The notes beneath the pieces were generated by a model, which saw only the letters and a list, made by a program, of their open reading frames with translations, was not told where the DNA came from and did no database searches. The position numbers and the translations under genes were made by a program. Positions 1 to 5,306 of a DNA stretch of 7,328 bases are shown in pieces; position 1 is the first letter of the stretch; each line of letters opens with the position of its first letter. The stretch is from Pirellulales bacterium (GTDB lineage: Bacteria > Planctomycetota > Planctomycetia > Pirellulales > Thermoguttaceae): contig JAUWHT010000061.1 of NCBI GenBank assembly GCA_030605745.1, positions 1 through 7,328 of the forward strand. Direction: 5' to 3'.

Positions 1-1169
1 ACTGCAAGGACTCGTCCGGGCGCGGAAACCACGGGACAAATTGCGGCGCGACCTTCGACGCCCGGCAAGGCGCTACCTTCGACGGCATCGACGACTACAT
101 CGAAGTGCCACACTCGAAATCGCTCGACTTCGGTATCAAGGATTTTTCCATCGCCGTCCGGCTCCATACCACGGCCGAACTCGACGATACTTTGGGCGAT
201 ATCCTCAGCAAGTACGATCCGGCCATTCGCACGGGCACGACGCTGAGCATCATGAACTACCCGGGCGTCGCCTCGGCACAACCGAACTTCCGCAACCTCT
301 TCTTCGGGATCGACGCCGCCAGGATCGACTACGAGTGGTTCGACTGCGGCCGGCCCGGCGACGCCTTGAGCATCTTAGCCCTGGCCGTCCACGACGGCAA
401 GCTGTACGCCGGCACGTTCGAGGCCGGGCACGACAAGGTCGGCCACGTCTATCGGTACGAGGGTGGAACTAAATGGGTCGATTGCGCCTGCCCCAACGTC
501 TGCAACATGATTCCCGCCCTGGCCGTCTACGACGGAAAGCTGTATGCCGGCGGCACGCGACGCAATATCGTGCACGACGGGATGTCGATCTTACCCAACC
601 AGAACCCCGGCGGGAAGGTCTATCGCTACGAGGGCGGCACCCAATGGACCGACTGCGGCCGGCTCGGCGACGAAACGGAGATCGAGGGCATGGTCGTCTA
701 CAACGGCAAACTCTTCGCTGGCACGCTCCCCTTGGCAAGAGTCTATCGCTACGACGGCGGCACTACCTGGAACTACACGGGCAATCTCGACCTGACGCCC
801 GGCGCGAAGTATCGACGGGTCTGGCCCCTGGCCGTCTACAACGGAAAGCTCTTTGCCGGAACCCTCCCCTCCGGACACGTTTTCTCGCTGGAAGCCGGCA
901 AGTGCGCAACCTACGACCGGGCCCTGGCGCCAGGTTGGCGGCACGTGGCCGCCCTGAGAGCCGGCGGCCTGCTGAAGCTATACGTCGACGGCAAGTGCGT
1001 TGCCCGATCGTCGGCCTTCAACGGGCGCGACTATGACCTCTCTAACCCACAACCGCTGAAAATCGGACTCGGCCAGCACGATTACTTCAACGGCAAAATG
1101 AAGGACCTGCGGATCTACAATCGAGCACTCGGCGAAGCCGAAGTCCGCGCCTTGAGCAAACGCCGTTGA
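1..1169 (+). CDS. LamG-domain protein with internal Kelch-like repeats (5' partial)
   Basis: The reading frame is open from base 3, so the start lies upstream of the window. The GTG at 105 is internal, because the 34 codons before it read as the beginning of a LamG (concanavalin A-like jelly-roll) domain, with G-A-T-F-D-G-I-D-D-Y-I-E-V. Counting from that GTG, residues 1-75 are LamG strands (KDFSIAVRL). Residues about 92-263 are four propeller-type repeats of the form L-A-V-Y-D-G-K-L-Y-A-G ... V-Y-R-Y-E-G-G-T-W. Residues 265-354 return to LamG (LKLYVDGK, MKDLRIYNRALGEAEVRAL) and end in a natural-looking LamG tail. LamG domains bind carbohydrate or protein ligands and are common on planctomycete secreted or surface proteins, so an extracellular role is inferred. 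Any signal peptide would be outside the window. The ligand and exact function are unknown. Confidence 0.88.
   Translation, partial: CKDSSGRGNHGTNCGATFDARQGATFDGIDDYIEVPHSKSLDFGIKDFSIAVRLHTTAELDDTLGDILSKYDPAIRTGTTLSIMNYPGVASAQPNFRNLFFGIDAARIDYEWFDCGRPGDALSILALAVHDGKLYAGTFEAGHDKVGHVYRYEGGTKWVDCACPNVCNMIPALAVYDGKLYAGGTRRNIVHDGMSILPNQNPGGKVYRYEGGTQWTDCGRLGDETEIEGMVVYNGKLFAGTLPLARVYRYDGGTTWNYTGNLDLTPGAKYRRVWPLAVYNGKLFAGTLPSGHVFSLEAGKCATYDRALAPGWRHVAALRAGGLLKLYVDGKCVARSSAFNGRDYDLSNPQPLKIGLGQHDYFNGKMKDLRIYNRALGEAEVRALSKRR
378..893 (+). repeat. Four Kelch-like coding repeats inside the LamG protein
   Basis: Four imperfect repeats each start with a hydrophobic strand and D/N-G-K-L-Y/F-A-G. Repeats 1-3 then run through V-Y-R-Y-(E/D)-G-G-T-x-W. 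The fourth is degenerate and ends in V-F-S-L-E-A-G-K. Spacing is about 47, 57 and 45 residues, so these are diverged protein repeats rather than a recent DNA expansion. The pattern resembles beta-propeller blades, but four blades would be a small or incomplete propeller. Confidence 0.7.
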
Positions 1170-1197
1170 CCACGAGGAGCCGGGTGACGAGAAGCGT

Positions 1198-1582
1198 TGC
1201 AACTACGTCTTTGTTGTCCCGCTGACGATCAACCTGTCGCAGTTCATCTGGTTCAGGAGGAAAGCTATCTACTGGCCGTGACGCGGTACATCCACCTCAA
1301 CCCGATCAAGAACGCGGCCTGCCGACGCTTGAGTAAGGCTGAGCGCGTGAGGCGCCTGGAAGCGTATCCGTGGAGCAGCTACCCGGGATATGCAAGCGAC
1401 GGACGGCCGTGGAGTTGGCGTGCCGCCTGACGGGCCTCAACGGCCGCACCGTAGGAACGCACTACGGCGGCATCAGCGCGTCGGCGGTGAGCAACATCCG
1501 ACGCAAGGTCCGCAAAGACCAGAACGACCTCCTGCCCCTGGTCGATAAACTGGTAGCAACCATACAGAAGGCTAAAGTGTAA
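1198..1582 (+). pseudogene. Decayed REP-associated tyrosine transposase (RAYT / Y1_Tnp)
   Basis: Three conserved pieces of a RAYT survive in different frames. The first, around 1225-1245, reads N-L-S-Q-F-I and resembles the family stretch after the HUH motif. The second, 1254-1395, reads ESYLLAVTRYIHLNPIKNA and YPWSSYPGYA, a hallmark of the family. The third, about 1403-1582, reads VELACRLTGLNGRT and GGISASAVSNIRRKV, matching the DnaA-like helix-turn-helix tail, and ends in QKAKV before a TAA stop at 1580. Intact relatives are roughly 200-320 residues. Here the N-terminus with the HUH motif, the segment with the catalytic tyrosine region and the linker before the HTH are missing, and at least two frame changes occur (near 1245 and near 1400). 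RAYTs nick and mobilise REP palindromes; this copy cannot be active. There is no intact start or ribosome binding site. Confidence 0.8.
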
Positions 1583-1584
1583 AG

Positions 1585-1687
1585 TTCTACAGCAAGACTT
1601 CGGGGAATCGGATACCAGATGTTGTATTGCCTGCTCTGCTAGCGACACAACATATCGGGGTCATTTTGGCTAAGTCTTGCTGTAGAA
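1585..1687. repeat. Perfect 16-bp inverted repeat downstream of the RAYT remnant
   Basis: TTCTACAGCAAGACTT at 1585-1600 is the exact reverse complement of 1672-1687, separated by 71 bases. A second, smaller inverted pair (GGGGTCA at 1657-1663, TGACCCC at 1700-1706) interleaves with it. Both 16-bp arms carry GTAG when read outward. Their position directly after the transposase stop suggests an end structure of the RAYT unit or its REP/BIME substrate. A transcription terminator is less likely because the loop is long and no T-run follows either arm. Confidence 0.75.
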
Positions 1688-1707
1688 AAAGTGAAAGCCT
1701 GACCCCA

Positions 1708-1776
1708 TTATGTTCGGACCCCCAACAAAAGCAGGACCAGTCCGACCAGGAAGCACTGATTCCGGTTGATGTCCAT
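1708..1776 (-). pseudogene. Truncated small membrane protein remnant (MDINRNQ-type)
   Basis: On the minus strand an ATG at 1776 is preceded by GGAGA about eight bases upstream, and opens a 22-codon frame reading MDINRNQCFLVGLVLLLLG before a stop at 1708-1710. It resembles, from memory, small planctomycete proteins that begin with (M)xINRNQ followed by one membrane helix and continue with a Q-F-R-type segment and a longer tail. Here the similarity stops just after the helix, exactly where the GGGGTCAGGC-type repeat sequence next to the RAYT remnant begins. I infer that the gene was cut by the RAYT/repeat unit. A chance ORF cannot be excluded at this length. Confidence 0.4.
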
Positions 1777-1915
1777 TGGTTGTTTCTCTCCGGCGTATCC
1801 TTTGTATCGAGTAGATCGGCTTGGCGACTTCACGTGCAGTCGGCTTGTATGGGTTGTCACAGGACGCGCAGATCAGCCATCCCGTTTGTGGGGATTGCGA
1901 CGGATCAACTTGATC
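1777..1915. other. Rest of the 1583-1985 gap; possible minus-strand gene debris
   Basis: The part of the 403-base gap not covered by the repeats, the remnant and the promoter holds no convincing intact gene. On the minus strand one frame reads W-L-I-C-A-S-C-D-N-P-Y-K-P-T followed by VAKPIYSIQRIRRRE. It has a CxxC pair and fairly high G/C at third positions, which would fit a decayed zinc-ribbon-like peptide upstream of the MDINRNQ remnant. No plausible start or stop bounds it, so I do not call a gene. Confidence 0.2.
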
Positions 1916-1945
1916 TTGCGTACTTAATTCGGATAGACCTATAAT
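1916..1945 (+). promoter_or_regulatory. Candidate sigma-70-like promoter for the Glu-rich membrane protein
   Basis: A perfect TATAAT lies at 1940-1945, with TTGCGT at 1916-1921 as a poor -35 box and an 18-base spacer. Transcription would start near 1952, giving a leader of about 34 bases before the GTG start at 1986. The ribosome binding site GGAGGA (1974-1979) lies six bases before that start. Confidence 0.45.
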
Positions 1946-1985
1946 TTGTTGTGTAGTCAACAGCCCGTCGCTCGGAGGAAGAGCC

Positions 1986-2531
1986 GTGTCTAACGCTGAA
2001 GGTGAAAACCCTGATCTTGACCCGCTGGACCTGCCCGGTGACGAGCCGGTCGAGGCCGAGGCGTCTGCTGAGCCGACCGATACAGGCGCTGAGGACCTCG
2101 CCCGGGAACCTGCCGGAGGCGAGGAACCCACAACGGAGGAAAGCGTCGGGGAAGGTGAAGAGCCCACGGCCGAGGAAGGCGGGGAGGAAGTGGAAGAGGC
2201 CGCGCCGGAGGAAGGGGAGGAAGGGGAGGAAGAAAAAAAGCAGAAGCTGGCCGGCCGGGTGCTGGAAGCGATCGCCAAGACCGACTCCTACACGGTCATG
2301 CTGGGCATCTCGCTGTTGGCGATCGTGATCGCCATCTTCTGCCTGTTGATGGAACTGGCGGCCTACGACAACGACATTAAGGCGGAAGGGGCCAGGCAGC
2401 CGGCGATGGCGTGGCCGGCCGATCAGTTCGGGCCGGCCAGCACGACGGCCGCGGCCTGGCCGATCGACGTGAAGTTGACCGACAAGGCCGAGGATGCCGA
2501 GCCTCGAAGCGGCTGGCCGTGGATGACCTGA
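1986..2531 (+). CDS. Glu-rich single-pass membrane protein, function unknown
   Basis: This 181-residue protein starts at GTG 1986, chosen because GGAGGA lies six bases upstream. Residues 1-85 are strongly acidic and low in complexity (many E, P, G), including a 9-base tandem repeat at 2207-2233 that encodes E-E-G units. A short basic stretch K-K-Q-K (84-87) precedes one membrane helix at about 103-126 (VMLGISLLAIVIAIFCLLM), followed by ELAAYDNDIKAEG. The likely arrangement is an acidic cytoplasmic N-terminus with the C-terminus outside, but topology is inference. From about residue 146 the frame lies on the opposite strand of the ketosynthase gene, and its tail (rich in W, P, A) looks non-native. 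The original stop was probably nearer residue 138. I do not recognise a function; similar acidic single-helix proteins occur in planctomycetes. Confidence 0.7.
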   Translation: MSNAEGENPDLDPLDLPGDEPVEAEASAEPTDTGAEDLAREPAGGEEPTTEESVGEGEEPTAEEGGEEVEEAAPEEGEEGEEEKKQKLAGRVLEAIAKTDSYTVMLGISLLAIVIAIFCLLMELAAYDNDIKAEGARQPAMAWPADQFGPASTTAAAWPIDVKLTDKAEDAEPRSGWPWMT

Positions 2532-3736
2532 AGCGGGCAGTCGGGATCGGGCCGCTCGTAGTTGAGCGTGGCGGGGACGAGTCCGGCGCCGAGCGCGAGG
2601 ATGCTAACGGCCATTTCCATTGCTCCACCGGCTGCCCCCAGATTGCCGAAATAGCTCTTTGGCGCCGTGACCGGGACCGCCGGCAGCAGGTCGTGCAATG
2701 CGTGGGCCTCGATCTGGTCGTCATGGATCGTGCTCAGCCCGTGTGCGTTGACGTGTCCTAAGCGGTTTGGTTCGAGGCCGGCCTGGTGCAGGGCCAGTTC
2801 GATTACCCGGCGGAGCCCCGTTCCTTGCAAAGGTGCGGGAGCGCGGGCTTCCAGCCCGCATTGAGCGGCCGGGACGGCCGCGCTCCGGCATTGTGGTTCG
2901 CAGGTGGCGGCCCAACTGAGCAGGCGTGCGATGACATTGGCGCCGCGGGCTTCAGCGTGGCGACGGTCTTCGAGGATGAATGCCCCGGCGCCCTCGCCCC
3001 AGACTTGGCCGTCGCGATGGGCGTCGAAGGGCCGCATGGCCGCCGCGGGCTGGCCCTGCCGGTTAGAGAGGAATCCCATCACACAGCGGCGCACGCAGTC
3101 GAACGGGTTCATCTCCGAGCTGGCCCCACCGGCGATCATCACGTCGGCCACTCCACGCTGGATCACCCGCGCGGCCTCGCCGACGGCCAACAGACCGGAA
3201 ACCCCGGCCTGGTGGATGGTGTTGTTCGGTCCGCGGGCGTCGTGGACGATCGAGATATGCGAGGCGACCATGTTGGGCAGCACCTTGAGGAAGTCCAACG
3301 GGAACGTTGCGTCCATTCCCGCAGTTGCCCATCGCTGGTAGTCGAACCGCCCGTCGACCATGCACGCACGGTAAGTCGCCTTGCTGTTCTCCGTGGCGCT
3401 GCAGATCCGATCGGCCCCCAGTACGACGCCGAACCGGTTCGGATCGACCTGGCCGGGCGAGATGCCCGCCTCCCGGCAGGCCAGCACGGTGGCCGCCACG
3501 CCAAGCTGGGCGTCGCGGCACATGATCTTCAGGCTCTTCCGCTTGGCCACGTATGGCTTCGGGTCAAAATCGTCCACCTCGGCGGCGATCTGAACCGGCA
3601 GGCCGGAAGGGTCGAACAGATGGATTTTGGCGACGCCGCTTTGCCCTTCCAGCAGCGCGTTCCAGAACTGTTCCCGGCCGATGCCGATCGGGCTGACGAC
3701 ACCCAGGCCGGTTACAACCACCTCAATTGGGGGCAC
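2423..3736 (-). CDS. FabF-like beta-ketoacyl synthase homologue lacking the catalytic Cys
   Basis: A 437-residue thiolase-fold condensing-enzyme homologue. The GTG at 3736 is preferred: GGAG lies about eight bases upstream and VVVTGLGVVSPIGIG follows at once. A longer ATG start at 3793 would sit inside the candidate promoter. The family nucleophile motif T-A-C-A-T-G is replaced by Q-A-G-V-S-G, so the Cys position is Gly178. The first catalytic His is kept (NAHGLST, His332). In K-S-x-x-G-H the Lys is kept (360) but the His is Asn365. The C-terminal G-F-G-G-T-N gate loop reads T-S-I-G-Q-A. These changes argue against normal condensation. A chain-length-factor-like partner, a decarboxylating homologue or a binding protein are alternatives. 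A 19-residue insert (residues 283-301) comes from a palindromic repeat. No acyl carrier protein or other fatty-acid gene is adjacent. Confidence 0.85.
   Translation of the reverse strand: MPPIEVVVTGLGVVSPIGIGREQFWNALLEGQSGVAKIHLFDPSGLPVQIAAEVDDFDPKPYVAKRKSLKIMCRDAQLGVAATVLACREAGISPGQVDPNRFGVVLGADRICSATENSKATYRACMVDGRFDYQRWATAGMDATFPLDFLKVLPNMVASHISIVHDARGPNNTIHQAGVSGLLAVGEAARVIQRGVADVMIAGGASSEMNPFDCVRRCVMGFLSNRQGQPAAAMRPFDAHRDGQVWGEGAGAFILEDRRHAEARGANVIARLLSWAATCEPQCRSAAVPAAQCGLEARAPAPLQGTGLRRVIELALHQAGLEPNRLGHVNAHGLSTIHDDQIEAHALHDLLPAVPVTAPKSYFGNLGAAGGAMEMAVSILALGAGLVPATLNYERPDPDCPLQVIHGQPLRGSASSALSVNFTSIGQAAAVVLAGPN
2834..2890. repeat. 57-bp REP-pair (BIME-like) palindrome inserted in frame in the ketosynthase gene
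   Basis: The element folds as a three-way structure. An outer stem pairs 2834-2842 with 2882-2890 (8 of 9 pairs). Two perfect 7-bp arms with three-base loops lie at 2843-2859 and 2865-2881, with five bases between them. Each arm is preceded by GGAG and one C, read on opposite strands (2838-2841 on plus; 2883-2886 on minus), the arrangement expected of two REPs in inverted orientation. It spans exactly 19 codons, encoding CRSAAVPAAQCGLEARAPA, so the reading frame is preserved. Confidence 0.8.
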
Positions 3737-3777
3737 GGAAGTTCTCCAAACACGCACAAGGTGTCTCGCGGCGAGTG

Positions 3778-3806
3778 ATAATATCATGCACATTTTGGTC
3801 AGACAA
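3778..3806 (-). promoter_or_regulatory. Candidate promoter of the ketosynthase gene
   Basis: Read on the minus strand, TTGTCT (3806-3801, 4 of 6 matches) and TATTAT (3783-3778, 5 of 6) are separated by exactly 17 bases. Transcription would begin near 3771, leaving about 35 bases of leader with GGAG before the GTG at 3736. This placement supports the GTG start over any upstream ATG. Confidence 0.45.
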
Positions 3807-3825
3807 GCCAGCCGAAAAATAGAGG

Positions 3826-3854
3826 TTGACAGATCGGCTGATGTTTACTAGCAA
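3826..3854 (+). promoter_or_regulatory. Weak candidate promoter for the Asp-rich protein / punA operon
   Basis: A perfect TTGACA at 3826-3831 is followed after 17 bases by TAGCAA (3849-3854, 3 of 6 matches to the -10 consensus). The leader would be about 90 bases and contains a small hairpin (3900-3907 with 3916-3924, one bulged base) followed by TTTT at 3927-3930, which could act as a leader structure. The 213-base gap 3737-3949 holds nothing else I can support. Confidence 0.3.
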
Positions 3855-3949
3855 TTCGGCGCGGATTGGATAAACTGGAGGCCCGGTCATCGGAGGGTCC
3901 CGAGGATCGTGGGGCATCCTGCGGCCTTTTGCTTGTTGAGGACTGTACT

Positions 3950-4198
3950 ATGTTGGTGGAAATCGAACCTGTACGGGTGTTGCCCGGCGAGTTGGATTGT
4001 GCTCCGGTCCTGGAGCTGATCGAAGCCTATCCACCGCCCGGCAAGTGCGTCGCCGAACTCGATGAGGACGAGGACGAGGACGAGGAGGACGACGACTTCG
4101 ACGATTTCGACGACGACGACTTCGACGACGACTTCGACGACGATTTCGAGGACGACCTTGATGATGATCTCGAAGACGATGATCTCGAAAACGTCTGA
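3950..4198 (+). CDS. Small Asp-rich low-complexity protein, function unknown
   Basis: This 82-residue protein starts at ATG 3950, with TGAGGA about eight bases upstream. An in-frame TTG at 3866 is possible but has no comparable site. Residues 1-36 look like ordinary sequence (MLVEIEPVRVLPGELDC, with P-P-P-G-K-C later). Residues 37-80 are almost only Asp and Glu, punctuated by single Phe or Leu about every four residues (F50, F53, F58, F62, F66, L70, L74, L79). The tract is encoded by runs of GAC/GAT triplets and could expand or shrink by slippage. Such a polyanionic tail may bind cations or basic protein or RNA partners, or be disordered; this is speculation. It lies 25 bases before the phosphorylase gene on the same strand, so co-transcription is likely. 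Confidence 0.7.
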   Translation: MLVEIEPVRVLPGELDCAPVLELIEAYPPPGKCVAELDEDEDEDEEDDDFDDFDDDDFDDDFDDDFEDDLDDDLEDDDLENV

Positions 4199-4223
4199 CT
4201 TCAGCTTGCCGGAGACATTATTC

Positions 4224-5081
4224 ATGCACGATCTAGCCGCGCAGATCGAGGAGGCCACGAGCGTCGTTCGCCGAGATTGGGCCGAGCGGCCGCGGGTCGG
4301 AATCATCCTGGGCACCGGACTGGGCAGCCTCGCCGGACAGATCGACACCGAGGCTGTGCTCAGTTACGAGACTATTCCGCATTTCCCCCGGTCAACCGCG
4401 ATCAGCCACACGGGGCAACTGGTTTGCGGCAGGCTTCAAGGGGTACCGCTATTGGCCATGGAAGGCCGCTTCCACGCCTACGAAGGGTACAGCTACCGGC
4501 AGATCACGTTCCCGGTCCGGGTGATGCGGGCATTGGGCGCCGAGTTGCTGATCGTCTCGAACGCCTGCGGAGCCATGAACCCGCAGTACGCCCGGGGCGA
4601 CATCATGGTCATCGAAGACCATATCAATCTGATGAACGGGAACCCGTTGATCGGAGTGAACGACGAGAAGCTGGGCCCACGCTTCCCCGATATGTCCGCG
4701 CCGTACGATCCGCAGTTGATCGAGCGGGCCTTGGAGATTGCCCAATGCGAGGGCTTCGTCGCCCATAAGGGTGTCTATGCGGTGGTGACCGGTCCGAATC
4801 TCGAGACCCGGGCCGAATACCGCTTTCTGCGGACCATTGGGGCCGACGCGGTGGGCATGTCGACCGTGCCCGAGGCGATTGTGGCGGTGCACGCGGGCAT
4901 GAGAGTGTTGGGGCTGTCGATCGTCACCGATATGTGTCTTGCCGACGCCCTTCAGCCGGCCGACATCGACCAGATTCTGGCCACCGCCGCCGAGGCCGAG
5001 CCGAAGCTTCGCAAAATCGTCCTGGGCATTCTCGCTGCCGAGGAGCGGAATTCCGAATTCCGTAACACTTCAGCCATCTGA
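4224..5081 (+). CDS. punA: Purine nucleoside phosphorylase (PNP/MTAP family, trimeric type)
   Basis: This 285-residue cytoplasmic enzyme catalyses phosphorolysis of purine nucleosides to free base and (deoxy)ribose-1-phosphate in purine salvage. The start at ATG 4224 has GGAGA nine bases upstream; the open frame continues further 5' only through the shadow of the Asp-rich gene. Family features appear in order: the phosphate loop GIILGTGLGS (26-35), GRFHAYEGYS with His84 and Tyr86 (81-90), VSNACGAMNP (111-120), GPNLETRAEYRFLRTIGADA (190-209) with the base-binding Glu194, and VGMSTVPEAIVAVHAGMRVL (210-229) with Met212. The residue that contacts the purine 6-position, Asn in guanosine/inosine-specific PNPs, is Asp236 here (IVTDMC), which may widen specificity towards adenosine or methylthioadenosine. 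Length is normal. It follows the Asp-rich gene in a probable two-gene operon. The symbol is by family; specificity is untested. Confidence 0.93.
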   Translation: MHDLAAQIEEATSVVRRDWAERPRVGIILGTGLGSLAGQIDTEAVLSYETIPHFPRSTAISHTGQLVCGRLQGVPLLAMEGRFHAYEGYSYRQITFPVRVMRALGAELLIVSNACGAMNPQYARGDIMVIEDHINLMNGNPLIGVNDEKLGPRFPDMSAPYDPQLIERALEIAQCEGFVAHKGVYAVVTGPNLETRAEYRFLRTIGADAVGMSTVPEAIVAVHAGMRVLGLSIVTDMCLADALQPADIDQILATAAEAEPKLRKIVLGILAAEERNSEFRNTSAI

Positions 5082-5140
5082 AGTAGTTTCCACACAGATT
5101 AGGACCTGCGCACAAATAACTTGTACGAATTCCACCAAGA

Positions 5141-5216
5141 GTGGCACGTCCCTGAGCGTAGCGAAGGGCGTGTTTGGGGCACCTTGCCACGCCCTTCGTT
5201 CCTCAGGGCGTGCCAC
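5141..5216. repeat. Large imperfect hairpin, REP-like, between punA and ileS
   Basis: Three successive stems form one long hairpin: 8 bp (5141-5148 with 5209-5216), 7 bp (5150-5156 with 5202-5208) and 11 perfect bp (5162-5172 with 5188-5198), closed by a 15-base loop. One T bulges at 5149, and CGTAG faces TTC as an internal loop. GTAG (5158-5161) sits directly 5' of the 11-bp stem, as in REP elements. It may also act as a processing or termination structure after punA, although no T-run follows. Confidence 0.75.
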
Positions 5217-5233
5217 CCGGCTATTGCAACCGA

Positions 5234-5262
5234 TTGTAAAAGCCGGTCTGGCGTGGTCTATT
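5234..5262 (+). promoter_or_regulatory. Weak candidate promoter for ileS
   Basis: TTGTAA (5234-5239) and TCTATT (5257-5262) are each 4 of 6 matches, with a 17-base spacer, about 45 bases upstream of the ileS ATG. A 6-bp inverted repeat (CCGGCT at 5217-5222, AGCCGG at 5241-5246) overlaps it. The matches are modest, so chance is quite possible. Confidence 0.22.
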
Positions 5263-5306
5263 TGTGTGTTTCACCCTGTTGATTAGGCTGCCGCCAAGTC
5301 CTCGCC

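Noticed and set aside
473..1036. 187-codon Arg-rich open frame on the plus strand
   Set aside because: It is a shifted-frame shadow of the LamG/Kelch gene and has the Arg-rich composition typical of such shadows.
1627..1944. 105-codon open frame on the plus strand after the RAYT remnant
   Set aside because: It crosses the inverted repeat and the antisense of the MDINRNQ remnant, has no ribosome binding site and shows no family-like segment.
1670..2278. 202-codon Ser/Pro-rich open frame on the minus strand
   Set aside because: Its Ser-rich half is the complement of the Glu-rich coding repeat on the plus strand. Only the part below 1930 might contain old coding sequence, and it lacks clear bounds.
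2786..3778. 330-codon open frame on the plus strand
   Set aside because: It is the antisense shadow of the ketosynthase gene. It has no family motifs, while the minus strand carries clear condensing-enzyme motifs, a promoter and a ribosome binding site.
4062..4223. Upstream extension of punA giving an Arg/Thr-rich N-terminus
   Set aside because: It is the shifted reading of the GAC repeats of the Asp-rich gene. ATG 4224 has a good ribosome binding site and gives the normal family length.
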